Positions 44,293-56,551 of a DNA stretch of 64,000 nt are shown piece by piece. Position 1 is the stretch's first letter; every line of letters starts with the position of its first letter. The translations under genes were made by a program, and so were the position numbers. The stretch covers positions 496,001-560,000 of the forward strand of contig JANFAH010000024.1 in NCBI GenBank assembly GCA_024663395.1. The letters are read 5' to 3'. The notes beneath the pieces were generated by a model. That model worked only from the letters and a program-made list of their open reading frames with translations. It was not told where the DNA came from and searched no databases. The DNA comes from Pisolithus tinctorius (taxonomy: Eukaryota; Basidiomycota; Agaricomycetes; Boletales; Pisolithaceae).

Positions 44293-46936
44293 ATGCCTCA
44301 AGAATGCCCTCAACAGGCCATAGCAGAAACCCAACCAGGTGATGGTGTGCTCTATTATTTAACCTAATGTGGCTCAGAACCAATGCATTCTCTTTCAGGG
44401 AATTATGGTGCCTTCAATCCATGTGTTCTTGCAAAATATAATGACCACTGGATCACCTCTCCTAATGCCGACTTTGTTCCCAAACTGTTTCTCTTCGAGG
44501 GGAAGACAATCATGCTCTGCCACAATGGCCGGTTTGGCCACATCAACTGTTTCCAGTGGCCTCAACTATATGCCAAGCATTATATGTGGGCCAGATGTAT
44601 CCCTCAACATGCTGTCTATCAGGATGACCCAACATGGTCTTGGATGTGGTGGAACATCAGGAATGTGCCAGAAGATTTTGCCTTGGAGAGGGGATCGGCA
44701 TTCAGGGTTGGTAGGGTTCACCTGGACAAGTGGAAGCATCTGGAGATCATGTATAAATGACTAGAAGAATGGGTGAAGAACTGGCACTGCAAGCATTTCA
44801 CAATTTTTCATGACTAAACATGTTGAAATAAATTGAAGGAAAAAATACCATGTTTTTATGGATGTTTTTACAGTCAAAATCCAAAAATAATATTTCATTT
44901 TCTTTGCCTCTTCCACCAGCAAACATGAATTGATGGTAATCCCCATTAGACTAGAAGCTATTGGTCATTACCATCAATTAATGTTTACAGGTAGGACATG
45001 CAGAGAAAATAAAACATTACTCTTGGATGTTTTGTGTGAAAACATCCCAAATAACATGGTATCTCTTCTTTCAATTTTTTTCAACATGTTTTGTCATGAA
45101 AATTTGTAAAATGCTTGCAGTGTGGCCACCAAAGAACCCTGATGATGAGGGACCTCTCCAGGTGCACATTTGGATTAGGCAATGTTGAAGGTCTCTCATG
45201 TGTCTGAAGGTATGATATCTCATTGTCTGATATTTCAACAGTTGACAATTCCATAGCAACTCCCATTCACCTTCTGTGATATGGTGGTCCTAGTCATGCT
45301 CTTTCAACATCTTTGTCTGGATATTTACACTATGGTAGACTCCCTTGAGATCAAAATTACCCCCCCTTCTGGCCCATTTTTTAATGCAAAACAGCATTGG
45401 ATGGGTGCATTCACCACAGATCCTGATGTCTGCGAGCAACTTTTTGAAGCATGCATCCCTGTATGGCTAGTCTGGAAGCTGGAGTTAGTGCCAAAGGATA
45501 TGAAGATACATTGCAAGGTCAATATTACATGCCCAGAAGGCATTATCACTACCCCAGATGAATTTGAGGTCGGTCAAATGCTCAAGTGGAATGCTAGGTG
45601 GTATTACCCTGGCAATCCTATGCATGTTCACACCTGCGAGGCTCCAGTAGTGGGTCTTGAGCAGTTTGCAGTGCCCTGGCCAGAACCAAATCCCATGGTG
45701 TTGACTCCCACAACCTCCAGCTCAATGGCCTCAAATACTGCAAGTTCCAGCATGCCCAGCTCTGCCTTGGGAGTTGTCAGAATGGATAGGGCTAAACATC
45801 GCAGTGGTCCTTGTGGGTGTTTCATTAATGATCGAGATCTTTATGCTTACAACCATCTGCTCAGATAATTCTGCAGGTTTGAAGAAGGCCAAGACTTCCA
45901 CCACTCTGAACGTTGACTTGCCACAGGATTTTGATGATCCTGCCTTCCCTGCTCACCTTTACTCATGGCACACTGTGCTTACTGACATCAACAAGGACCC
46001 CAAGAGAATTCATGCTGGTGTGCCCAAAATCACATATTTTTTCCCTCACCCCACACTATTTATGAGAGGCAAGTCCTCGGAGCAGAGGCAGAGGTACCTC
46101 TGGAATTGGTTGGTGGCCTGAGCAGGTTGGATCACATGACTTGCTGCTTTGGATGTGTCCCCCATCATTCCCTGTTTGTGGCATGATTATCTTAACATGA
46201 TTCCCAACCACATTTTGATCAGTTTTTCTAGGAACCAAATATGTGAAGCTGCTGATATCTTTGGTCTGGAGTTCATGAAGATTCAGCATGATGTACCGAG
46301 TCATGTGCAGTTCCATGACATTACAATTGGTCTTGCAGACCTTGCCACCATCAACTCAGCAACAAAGGGCAAGATTCTCTGGGACCTGTATGAGCACAAT
46401 TTCCACTTTGAGCTGGTCACCCTGGACCATCTGCTGGTGCCTGCCCTCTGGTTGAATGTGGAATCTGAGTGGCTGGACCAAGTCCATCAGGTAAGTTTTC
46501 ACCTTGCACCTCAAAAGAGTCCATTTACTAAATTTTTATGCAGATCTTCCTGGGAGATTCGGAGCTTACCATGTTTGCTGAACCCTTCCCAGTTAAGGAT
46601 CAAGGTCTGGCCTCACTAGAACCCCAAATGAAGCTGGAATATGTCAAGAGGTTCTGGATGTTGCTTGCTTCGTGGCCAGGGTTTCTGCCAGATTTGGGAA
46701 CCTCACTTCCATCATCAGCCTCACCAGTGCACATTTGGGCAGTGGAAAAATGGCTTGTGTTATTTTATGTGCAGTCATTCTTCGATAATTTCAGTCATTT
46801 GCCTATCGTCCTCCATCTTATTCCCAAAAATCCTCATAGCATTTATGGCTTGGGTGATAACCACTTAATCCCATCATCATCTGCATCATCATCCATATCA
46901 TTGTCCACACTTCCCCCCCATCCCCCACAAGCATAA
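44293..46936 (+). pseudogene. Multi-exon gene of unknown function, disrupted by a MITE
   Basis: ATG at 44293 (MPQECPQQAIAETQP) is spliced over a 60-bp intron (44339-44398) to GNYGAFNPCVLAKYNDHWI, FLFEGKTIMLCHNGRFGHI, DDPTWSWMWWNIRNVPEDF and KWKHLEIMYK. A TGA (44758, probable CGA) follows, then LEEWVKNW. There the MITE 44785-45122 is inserted, and coding resumes with PPKNPDDEGPLQVHIWIRQC. Later exons read DSLEIKITPPSGPFFNAK, FEACIPVWLVWKLELVPKD, RWYYPGNPM, DDPAFPAHLYSW, KSSEQRQRYLWNWL and KILWDLYEHNFHFELVTLD. A 53-bp intron (46491-46543) precedes KRFWMLLASWPGFLPD and the stop at 46936. It resembles, from memory, a large uncharacterised mushroom family. Confidence 0.55.
44785..45122. mobile_element. 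338-bp CACTA-like MITE in an exon
   Basis: The ends CACTGCAAGCATTT and complement AAATGCTTGCAGTG carry long inverted arms (about 65 bp). TGG flanks both sides (44782-44784, 45123-45125). The terminus matches the 8-kb element at 18644 apart from CACAG/CACTG. The TGG is a Trp codon of the host gene, and removing the element and one TGG restores the exon sequence. Confidence 0.85.
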
Positions 46937-46939
46937 TTA

Positions 46940-47358
46940 TGTGGCTATGTACCCATAGTTACTGTAAATCTGCATCCTTTTCACCCCTCATCTGTGTCAT
47001 TGCTCTTGCCTATCATGTATCAAAAGGTCAGCTTTGATCTATCACTGCCAGCTAATAGGACATGCTCATGGTGGCTTGGTGTTGACGACCAGTGGACTAG
47101 AATTAGGTGTTCTGGTCACAGTCCTCCAACTTGGTGTTGCTGGATTGTTGTCCCTCCCTGGCTAGAGAACATTCCAGATGTCATTTTGTCACCCAAGGAA
47201 GTTTTTGAATCACTGTTCCTCGATTCCTGTGACCTCTGACTTGTGTTCCTCTGGGAGTCATCCTGCCCCTGTACCAGTCTCTGACTTGCATTCCTCTGGG
47301 GGTCAAGCAGTACTTGTTGACCATGACCAGGTTGAGCCACCATGCCATTGGAGGGAAT
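46940..47358. other. Unresolved stretch before an LTR candidate
   Basis: Ends with GGAGGGAA, a short purine tract, directly before the LTR candidate. Frames such as LSPKEVFESLFLDSCDL are short and unplaced. Confidence 0.3.
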
Positions 47359-47696
47359 GTAATTTCCCTACTGGGGGAATTGTTTTATTTTGGTGATTTT
47401 ACTTTATTTTGTTCTAGCTATCCCTCTGCTACTTGTTCTTAGCATTTCGCTTTTTTTGTTGCTTAGTCAGCACTACCTAGTGACTGGCATAGTTAGTTTT
47501 CCTTGAAAATAATAGACAAGTTACCACAGACAAGAGATGAGTTCGAGCAGGTCATTTCCCTGCACCCAGACAGCCATAGAAGCCTTCAGATGAGTACCAG
47601 GATCCTTGCCTAGGCTATAGAAGCCCCTTTTGGCCTACTCATTCCCCTCAGATAATCCATCATTCCCATCACTCATCCTCTAAATCCCTTTCCTAC
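47359..47696 (+). repeat. Candidate LTR of the older element hosting E1
   Basis: Starts TGTAATTTCCC after GGAGGGAA and ends CTTTCCTACA. It is followed at once by ACTGGAGCCCACTGC, which could be a tRNA primer site, and 225 bp later by a gag frame. No partner LTR is found in the window, so the boundaries are provisional. Confidence 0.45.
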
Positions 47697-47920
47697 AACT
47701 GGAGCCCACTGCAAGGGGCTTCTGTCTTAGCCTGGCACCCATCCAAACCTTCCCAGATTTTATTTTGCAGTCTCCAGCTTTGTTTTCGCAATTTTCAGGC
47801 TCAGTTTAGCAGATTTTGCCTTTTGGTCTCATTTTTGCAGTCACTTCACTCGCATTTTCATGTTTTCCCACTCGTGTGCACTCACTTATCAAGCACTCGC
47901 ACTCGTATCCCCCCCTGACA

Positions 47921-48686
47921 TCATGCTCAACCTCAAAATTCCATGTCGAGGCTCGCCCAAAGCACCGAGCTTCTCTGGGCACCCTGAAGACCTTCAAAGT
48001 TATTTCATGACATAATTGACTCCTGTGATGGATTCGGGCTCTCAGACGGGCCTGAGCGAATCAAGTTTGCTCTCAAATATGCACCTTTCGAGTCAGCAGA
48101 CCTCTGGTCCCACTTTGTCAGTAGTAGTCAAGGAGATTGGGCTCGTTTTACCTCGGAAATCACTCAGCAGTACCCAGAATTGGATGAAACGAGTCGAAGT
48201 CATGCTGCCAAGCTTGCCAGCCTAAAGGTTGGATTTGCGAGTTCAGATGTCATCTCAATGTCATCCCTAGGGCAATATTATCGCAATTTCTGTCGAATTT
48301 TGTTATCTCTCGAGAACCTACTGGGTCCATTGCCCCACCTGGCCAGTATGTTCAAGTATGGGTTCCCTCCAGAGTTCAGGCGAGAGGTGCTCGAACACCA
48401 TGACACATCAGAGTATTCTGTGCTCAGTCTAATGTCTACAGCTAAGGAGGTCCTGAGGTCAAGCGGTGGCCTCTGGAAGAGCAGCAAGGTCAACAGTTCA
48501 CGCACACAGCCATCACGCACCTCAGACAATCACTCTCCCTACCGTTTGTACTCGTTCTGCTTCTTCTGTGGACTTTCGGGCCATATTTGGGCAGGTTGCC
48601 ATTCATTCAAGTCATATTTAGCTTCAGGAAAGTGTACTTGTAAACAGTCACATTGTTCTACCTACAGGTCAGGAAATCCCATGTGA
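47921..48686 (+). pseudogene. Gag of the older LTR element
   Basis: ATG at 47921 gives MLNLKIPCRGSPKAPSFSGH with PEDLQSYF. A one-base loss near 48009 shifts to the frame reading IDSCDGFGLSDGPERIKFAL, APFESADLWSHFV and ITQQYPELDETSRSHAAKL. LGQYYRNFCRILLSLENL and FPPEFRREVLEHH follow. A CCHC knuckle, CFFCGLSGHIWAGC, lies at about 48560-48600, and the stop is TGA at 48684-48686. The capsid-plus-knuckle layout identifies gag. The element is split by E1 at 48769. Confidence 0.65.
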
Positions 48687-48769
48687 AGTTGCCAGACGGA
48701 CTCTATGAGACCATCTCGACAACTGGTCTTTGTTGACAAGCCAGCTTGAGGCTTGTATGGGCTCATCAC

Positions 48770-49058
48770 TGTAGGGTTTTGGACTGACGGTTGACAGTAT
48801 GTTCCCAAGAGATGTTCGTTCACTTGACAGATCCAATTTGTTTCTCATTTATCCTTTTGATTTACTTATCCCGTTCATCTGCGTTGATGTTTCGTGCCTG
48901 TTAGCTACAGTATAAAGAGACTCGTACTATGTAGAGATAAAGGGACTTCCTTCCCTACATCAATACAGACCACAACGTCTGGATAATCGTGTAGTGTGTC
49001 TAAAGGAAAGTCTCTTGTGTCTACGTCGCAAGTGTTACTACTTCGCCTCAGAGTCACA
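48770..49058 (+). repeat. 5' LTR of E1
   Basis: TGTAGGG to GAGTCACA, 289 bp, TATAAAG at 48911-48917. Seven differences from the 3' LTR, all C/T or G/A at CpG positions. Confidence 0.95.
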
Positions 49059-50626
49059 TATTTTTATCCTCTCTAACACTGGTCTAAAACTCTAAACACA
49101 CATCCTCCCTCGATACCTCCCTCAACAATTTGCGAACTGATCCCTCGCATAGAAAAGAGGTGAGTATCATGTCAAAATTTACTGAAACACAGAACACTCG
49201 ATACAACCTCCGCTGAGCTACTCGAGCTCGAGCAGCTTCCCTACCCCATAGCCCGACAGCCAAGCCTGGTGCTGAAGCTGTTGAGAGTTCCCCACTGTCA
49301 AAAATGACTCCCGTCGGAAGTCACCCCCCAATCCCGACCGAGAACCCAGCTGACACTGCCTGAAAGTACAGCGATGTCATGCGAGTAAGCACCAGAAGTG
49401 CAAGTCCGGCGCCCAGAGGTGCGACCGTAGACGAGCCTGGCTCGAGATTAGTCTTGCCAGTGTATCCCGGGGCGTTCAGGCTCCCAGAGAGCTACGAAAA
49501 CAGTACTGTTAGAGCGTCGGTACTGGCTCACAGTGTACAGATAGAACTACCTGAAAATACCAGGAATAACGCCCCTTCACCCTTGCCTATGAGTGAGACA
49601 GAGGTAGAGCCAAATGACCTGCAGTCGTGGACCATGGTGGTGTGAAAGAAATCGCGCGAAAGGCGCACCGGAGGTAGTCAACTACGGCCTGAACTTGAGC
49701 GAACAGTTTGAGAAGCTGAGAGAAATCTGACCCCTGATGAAAGGGAAAGAATTAGGAGGAGATTGATATCCCCGCAGAGGTACTCGTGTGCGGACACTTC
49801 TTCAGAACCTGAAAGCCACCCCAGAGATATGAAGGGAAAGGGTATCGACCCCAGGAATTGGGGGGCACTGAGCCTAAGCGGTGAGGAGGGGAACCCCGAA
49901 GCACAACATGCTGCACTGGCATCTTGGAAAATGGCCCAGAGGCTTAGCCGAAGCGACGGTGACGAACCTGGACCCTCAGGGAATAATCTGGCGAACTCAG
50001 TGTCACCCACTGGCAGGGTCAATACAAAGTCAACCAGGAAGAACAGCGCTTCTAAGAAAAAGAAGGAGAGGTCTCACCAGAAAGCAAAGGTGATGAAAAC
50101 TGCCACCTACTCCTCCGGAATAACCCCAAACCCGATAAGGAAAATAGTGGAGAGGGTTGCTTGATGGGATGACAAGTGTCACGAACAGCAAAGGACACCG
50201 AAAGCGATGGAACCTGTTAAACAAATTGATCTGAAAAGTTATATCGGGTTGACATTGAAATGCCTGGAAAAGGGTGACAGACATCCTGACAGACATAAGG
50301 GGAAGAAACATCGATCCAGGCGAAACCCTCATCACGAGAGCAGCTCAGATTCCACAGGGACTATGTCTGATACGAGCAGCAGCTCAGACGACACCTCGTC
50401 CCCCGAATCCGAGGACTCAAGCGATACACATTCAATGAGTGGCAGCTCACCTTCGGATGATAGCAGCTCGTCATTGAATAGTGATGATGGTTCCTCTACC
50501 ACTAGTAGCTCAACGAACTCTGATTCATCAGATGGGAGTAGGCACCACAGGCGAGGGAGATCCTGAAAGTGTAAACGGGGACACCATAATGCAAAAAGAT
50601 GGTCGAAGTCGAGATGAAAGACAACA

Positions 50627-52483
50627 TTGAAACCAATTCCACTGAATAAGTACGATGGGTCGGATGACACACATTCGTACCACCGTTTTGTCACCGAAGG
50701 AACGGCGTACATTGAGGATGGCCGAGTGGCCCCGAAGAAATGCGCTTTCGTGCTGTCACATTATCTGACGGGCAAGGCGTACGAGTTCTATGTGCGCGAA
50801 GTATCTGGAGACCCCTATAAATGGAGACTGTCAGATTTCTTTATGGAGCTATTTAACTATTGCTTCCCTATCAATTTCCGCCTATGGCAGAGAGAGAAGC
50901 TACAGGCGTGCTACCAGAATTCTAAAACTGTAAAAAATTATGTGTACGAGTTGAACGAGCTCTGGAACATGATAGGGGAAACGGACGAACGTGCTAAAGT
51001 CCATAAACTCTGGTCGGGTCTTCGCAAAGAACTCCAGCAAGACTTGTGGAGAGAAAAGCTAAACCTGGAGATCTCTTCACTGAAGAGAGTGATAGCGAGT
51101 GCAGAGGTTCTTGAGATTGCTCAGTCCATTACAGGAGATTATATTCCGAAGTCCCAAAGACGACGAAGTAAGAAGCGAGCCGTGGCCAGCGCTGCCACTT
51201 CTCCAGAGGGACCCGAGTCCTCCAAGCATGAACGGAGATGTCACCGGAGAAAACGTAGGGATTATGAGCCGCGAAAGGAGGCGGCATCAACAGATGCTCA
51301 TCAGTCTAAGGGAAAGCACGATGGACGTTCGGACAAGCATAAGTGTGACACGCCTAAGCTCAGTAAAGACGAGCAGGAGTGGCACAAGGCTGAGGGTCTG
51401 TGTTACATCTGTCATAAACCAGGGCACTTCTCCCGCAATTGTCTGACAAGACACACTGTATCATCGTTAAGCAAGCCCCCCAGGGTTGCAAGCTTTGGGA
51501 TAGATGTCAATTTTGGCGATGTAGAATGTCAACGGCAACTAGCCAAATCATCGAATGACGACACCGAAGTGACTGCGAACTTCATTCACCCGATAGGACC
51601 TACCATCTCTGACGAAGATGATGATGTACCGGACCTGGAGAGTATCTGGAGTGATGACAATAGCGAGGATGCTGGAAATAGAGTCACAACTGATGATGAT
51701 GACTTACCAGAAGGGATGCGAGTTTATGTCTACTCTCGTAGCCAATTTCTGGGTCACCGCTCCACAGGTCCCACATTCGGGTACCCCCTGGAAGAGCATG
51801 CTATCGAATGGCTATCAGGGATATGCTACCCAGGTGATGACCAAAACTCACTGAGCATGTTCATGGACACTAGGTTCTTGGTCTATGAAATAGGGGATGG
51901 ACTACATATGATCATTGACAGCGAAAGGGACGTCTTGGGTCCTGCAGACGCCATCACCATTGAGACCCGTCTGCTGGGGAACCCAGCATTCCAATTGGAC
52001 TCTTGGTACTGGTTCAGAAAGGGCGAGAAGGCTGGAATGACAAAGTTTGACCTATGTCAGATGGACAGAGCCCGAACGTGGCGAGCTGCACCTATGGGGC
52101 GCCCGATCGAGGAGGCCATAGAGACCAGACTGAAGATGTATAGTTTCCCGGTACTCGAAGGAGAAAACCAGGATCGTTTTGCATGTATCGCTAAGGACGA
52201 ATCGACTTACGAAGTCTATGACTACCACATGGCTTTGTGCTTCGAGCGCCCGGCATATAAGTTGGGATCGCAGGAATTTGATGTCATGCATTGGCATGCG
52301 AGAAGATTATTCGACGCATGTGCAGATCTTACTAGGTCTGACCCCACCGAGGACTGCGACCTGGGGTTAGCCCATCTGTTTGAAAGGGACGACGATGATT
52401 TGAAAGGTGAATGGTGTGAACCCGGCAACGTACCGTGTAACATGCTTCACCTGCATAGCAACGCCATTAAATCCGGCGATTGA
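50627..52483 (+). pseudogene. E1 gag segment with zinc knuckle
   Basis: Longest stop-free piece of the E1 frame. The capsid-like part reads LNKYDGSDDTHSYHRFVTEG, KKCAFVLSHYLTGKAYEFYV and FPINFRLWQREKLQACYQN. A basic region (KSQRRRSKKRA) and a CCHC knuckle CYICHKPGHFSRNC (about 51403-51444) follow. About 300 residues after the knuckle are acidic and unusual (ISDEDDDVPDLESIW, HMIIDSERDVLGPADAI) before protease. Upstream (49169-50626) the same frame has a Ser/Asp-rich low-complexity part (about 50336-50548). Confidence 0.85.
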
Positions 52484-53116
52484 TTGACCATACAACGCAA
52501 TGCCGCAATTGCAAAGGACTTCACCCATAAGGTTCCAAAGCCTTTAGTCGTGGTGGTGCACGTCAATGGCCAACCTGCTCACGCCCTGATCGACACTGGA
52601 TCACTGGCTGACTTCATGTCAGTGATGCTCGCTGAACAACCGAATGTAAAGAAAATACCTCTAGAGAAGCCACTTACCATCCAGCTGGCCGTCCAAGGCT
52701 CGCGATCCAGGGTGAACTTTGGAACTAAAGTACGCTTCCAGTACCAGGGGATAGATTGTGAACGTCACTTCGATGTGATGAACATACAGAACTACGATCT
52801 GATATTAGGGACGCCGTTTCTCTATCAACACCAGGTACTGGTAGGGTTGCACTCACCGCGTGTAGTGATTGGCAGTAAAACACCAATGGAGATGCGGGGA
52901 CCTCAGGTTTCAGTCCTGGAGTCTCGAGCAACCGAAGTATACCAAGATAGCATTGAGAGAGCGCAGCGCTACCTCCAGGAATTGTCAAAACCACTATGTT
53001 CATTGGTTGGCTCGACAGCCTTACCCCCGTTTTGCGCGATCAACCACGAAGTCCCTCTGATTGACGAGAAAAAGATATATCCCTGGAGACCATCTAAATG
53101 CCCAGATGCATTGTGA
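52484..53116 (+). pseudogene. E1 protease segment
   Basis: Retropepsin with intact active site ALIDTGSLADF (about 52586-52618) and later YDLILGTPFLYQHQ. A linker to RT follows, with CAINHEVPLIDEKKI, and TGA at 53114 stands for a probable Arg before PLW. Confidence 0.85.
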
Positions 53117-54652
53117 CCGCTCTGGACTGAGAAGAAAAATGCCTACCTAAAAACAGGCTGATGGGAGCTCACCGCTGCCCGCAATACGTGCCCTATGTTG
53201 CTGATCCCCAAGACAGGAGACCCTCCTCGACTACGAGTCATGGTCGACTTGAGGGAGCGGAACAAGAATACCTGAAAATTATCATCCCCGATGCCCGACA
53301 TGGACGGCATCCTGCGGCGTGTGGCCCGAAAACCATACCGATCGATAATAGACGGGGCTGATGCGTATGAACAAATACGAGTGATCCCAGAGCATGTCGA
53401 GTGCACCGCGGTGACGACTCCTGATGGGAATATGGTCAGCCTCGTCGTGCAACAGGGAGATTGTAATGCTCTGGCGACCTACCAAGCACTCATGAACCAT
53501 ATCTTTGGGGAATACATTGGGACTTTCATGGACGTCTATCTCGACGACATTATTATCTACTCTGACACCCTAGAGGATCATGTATGCCATGTTAAATCAG
53601 TGCTTCAGGTCCTTACTCAGGAGAAACTGTACCTGAGCGAGAAGAAGTTGCGATTCCTGTGTGATGAGGTTAAAATCCTTGGGCACATTGTCACTGACGA
53701 AGGGATTAAAATGGATCCCGAGAAAGTCGATCAGATCCGAAACTGGAAGGTCCCAACTAATCGAACCCTGTGCAAGGGTTTTATCGGGTCAGTGGGATAC
53801 CTCGTGGATGATATCTACAAGGTGCACATACCTTTGGGTGTTCTAGCAGAAGCTAGTGCGGAGACCCGTCCATTCCGCTGGACATACACTGAACAACAAG
53901 CATTCAACACCATGAAATGGTACGTCGAGGCATGCGCACCTCATTGTCAGGTACCTTTGAACTATGAAACGGGGTGCGACCCCATATGGGTGATGACCGA
54001 CGCTTGCGGGAATGGTATTGGTGGTGTAGTCGCACAAGGACCAGACTGGAAATCTTCCAAAGTGGCTGCATTCTATTTGGTGAAAATGTCGTCAGCGCAG
54101 CGAAATTACCCTGTTCACAAGCAAGAATTGCTCGCAGGCATGGAAACGATGCTGAGGCATAAGGACATCCTGCAGGGGGTCCACTTCACTTGGGTAACCG
54201 ATCACAAAAGTTTAACGTACCTATTGGACCAAAAGGATCTCTCTGGGAGACAAGCATGCTGGTTGGAGAAGCTAGCGGAGTTTGACTTTGATATAAAGTA
54301 TGTACCAGGTGAGGACAATGTCCTCCCAGATGCCCTATCCCGGATGTATGAGTTCGACGCTCCCGGGACGATCCGCACTCCAAGTGAATACCTACATCAT
54401 GATGTGGATGTCAGCGAATCGGCGTCTCTGGACCACACTGGAAATATGATCACCGCACCAGTCTACGTCGGGATTGAAGTGCTTGTGATAACCCCTAGCA
54501 GAAGGGGACTGTCAGTAGATCAGCGGTCCGGGCAAGGCTCAACAGATGCACCTGTGGGGGGATCGTCGTCGTCGTCCTCCAGTGCACCCAGGCTAACAAT
54601 CCGAATTAAACCGCCTAGAAAGGCGCAGGCCCAGCCTGATAACACAGCATGA
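53117..54652 (+). pseudogene. E1 reverse transcriptase and RNase H segment
   Basis: RT: LLIPKTGDPPRLRVMVDLRE, YRSIIDGADAYEQIRV, NALATYQALMNHIF, catalytic YLDD (about 53537-53548) and ILGHIVTDEGIKMDPEKV. RNase H: VMTDACGNGIGGVV, QELLAGMETMLRH and VTDHKSLTYLL, then the linker DNVLPDALSRMYE. TGA at 53159 and 53273 break the start. All catalytic motifs read intact, unlike in family A copy A. Confidence 0.88.
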
Positions 54653-56095
54653 ATCAGTGAACCAATGGGGCAATCTCGTCCCCACCGGTCCCTACCTCCT
54701 CCTGCGGAAATGGGACACCCTGAGACGGGCTTGGAATTTGCGAGTCGCATGAAGAGTCGTTTCGTTCTCCTGGGCCCAGGTGAGCGAAAGAAGGGGGGAA
54801 AGGGTACAGACATACCCACCTTACCTGAGAATGACCATGCCACGTCCGCATTGCAGGGCCATGAGCTGAGTATACGCGTGACAAACACGGACCAACACAC
54901 TACTATTCCAGATAGTGCGGATAAGGACCCAGTGATGTGCATACCACTGGTAGTATATCCAGGCAACGAGGGTTTACTGGAAGTGGCCAAAAATAAATAC
55001 GACCAGGACCCATTCTTTAAACAGATCCTGAGCGACCCGAAAGCATTTAAGAACTTCGACATCACATCGGATAGATTCATTAAATTGAAACTACCAGACC
55101 GTACAGTGTTCTGTGTACCAGACATCGAGGTAAAAGGAAAACGACTTCGTGAAACCGTAATCGATCAAGCGCACTCTATTCTCGCCCACTTGGGCGTGAA
55201 GAAAACAGTTTCATACATTTGAGAGTTCCTATGGTGGGATACCATGGTGAAGGATATCACCGAGTTCTGCATGTCCTGCCGAACCTGCCAACGCAGCAAA
55301 CCTCCAACGCACAAACCGTTTGGATTGCTCAACCCGCTACCCATACCTTCTCGACCATGGGAAGTGATTGGGGTCGACTTTGTGGGCCCACTACCCAAAT
55401 CCAAAGACTGCAATGGAAAGTACGATTTGATCACGGTGATCATCGACTTGTTAACGTCTATGGTGCACCTCGTACCAAGTAAGACGACGTACACCGCTCA
55501 CGAGGTTGTGGAATTGATGTTCGCTGAAGTATACAAATATCACGGTTTGCCCAGAGCGATCATCAGCGACCGCGATGTCCTGTTCACAAGCCTATTTTGG
55601 ACCCACCTTAATAGCTTGATTGGAATCAAACAAAAGATGTCCAGTGCTTACCATCCGGAAACGGACAGAGCTACTGAACGCGCTAACCGGACCATTGGGC
55701 AAATGCTCCGATGTTGCATCGGCGATAACCAAAGAGATTGGGTGGCACGACTACCTGCCATCGAGTTCGCTATCAATAGCGCGACATCTGAGTTGATGGG
55801 CTACGCACCGTTTTTCCTGAATACAGGACGGATGCCAAGAAAGATGATATGGGATGCACCTACAAGGGAAGAGTACCTGAGTGTCAGGGCCTTCGCTAAT
55901 AAGATGAAACTGTCGATCATGGACGCTCACGATGTGATAATGAAGTCACACGTAAAGCAGACGATCAGCGCTAATAAAAAGTGCCGAGATTGCCCGTTTG
56001 TCAAAGGGGATCTTGTCTATGTATCTACAAAGAACATTAGTCTTCCAAAGGGGATGTCCCAGAAGCTCGTCCCAAAGTTCATGGGACCTTACTGA
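54653..56095 (+). pseudogene. E1 integrase segment
   Basis: After a Pro/Gly-rich spacer come the N-terminal HHCC region (HSILAHLGVKKT, CMSCRTCQRSK) and the DDE core: GVDFVGPLP, SDRDVLFTSLF and HPETDRATERANRTIGQML with the Glu. PFFLNTGRMP and LPKGMSQKLVPKFMGPY follow. TGA at 55220 lies inside the zinc region and TGA at 56093 ends the segment. Confidence 0.88.
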
Positions 56096-56551
56096 ATATT
56101 AGAAGATTTTGGGAACTATTCCTTCTGGATTGAACTCCCTGATAACCTGAAGTGGAGGGGAGTGCATGACGTGTTCCACTCATCCCTGCTAAGGATCCAC
56201 ATCCCAAATGACGATCGAAAATTCCCAGGGTGACGGGATGACCAGATTCCTGAATTTGGAGGAAGCAACCGCGAATGGGCCATAGACCGTATAGTCCGGC
56301 ACCACGGGAGTCACACTGACGCAATGTTTGAGGTACAGTGGACAGCAGGGGATCGGACCTGGCTCCCGTACGAAGACGTCGCTCATTTGAAAGCGTTAAG
56401 CGATTATTTCAAGGCAATCGGAGTTGATGGAATAGATAACTTGAGGGACGCGGGTGACAGGGACATGTCGGATGACAATCCCCAGGTATTCATCAGATAC
56501 TTGGCACCGGATTCATGTGGAAGCCATAAATATTGCCCGCACTTAAGATGA
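56096..56551 (+). pseudogene. E1 chromodomain segment
   Basis: LPDNLKWRGVHDVFHSSLLR precedes TGA at 56231. Then comes WAIDRIVRHHG with FEVQWTAGDRTWLPYEDVAH (about 56324-56386), a chromodomain-like fold with the aromatic positions W/W/Y. It is shorter and more diverged than that of family A. Confidence 0.7.
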
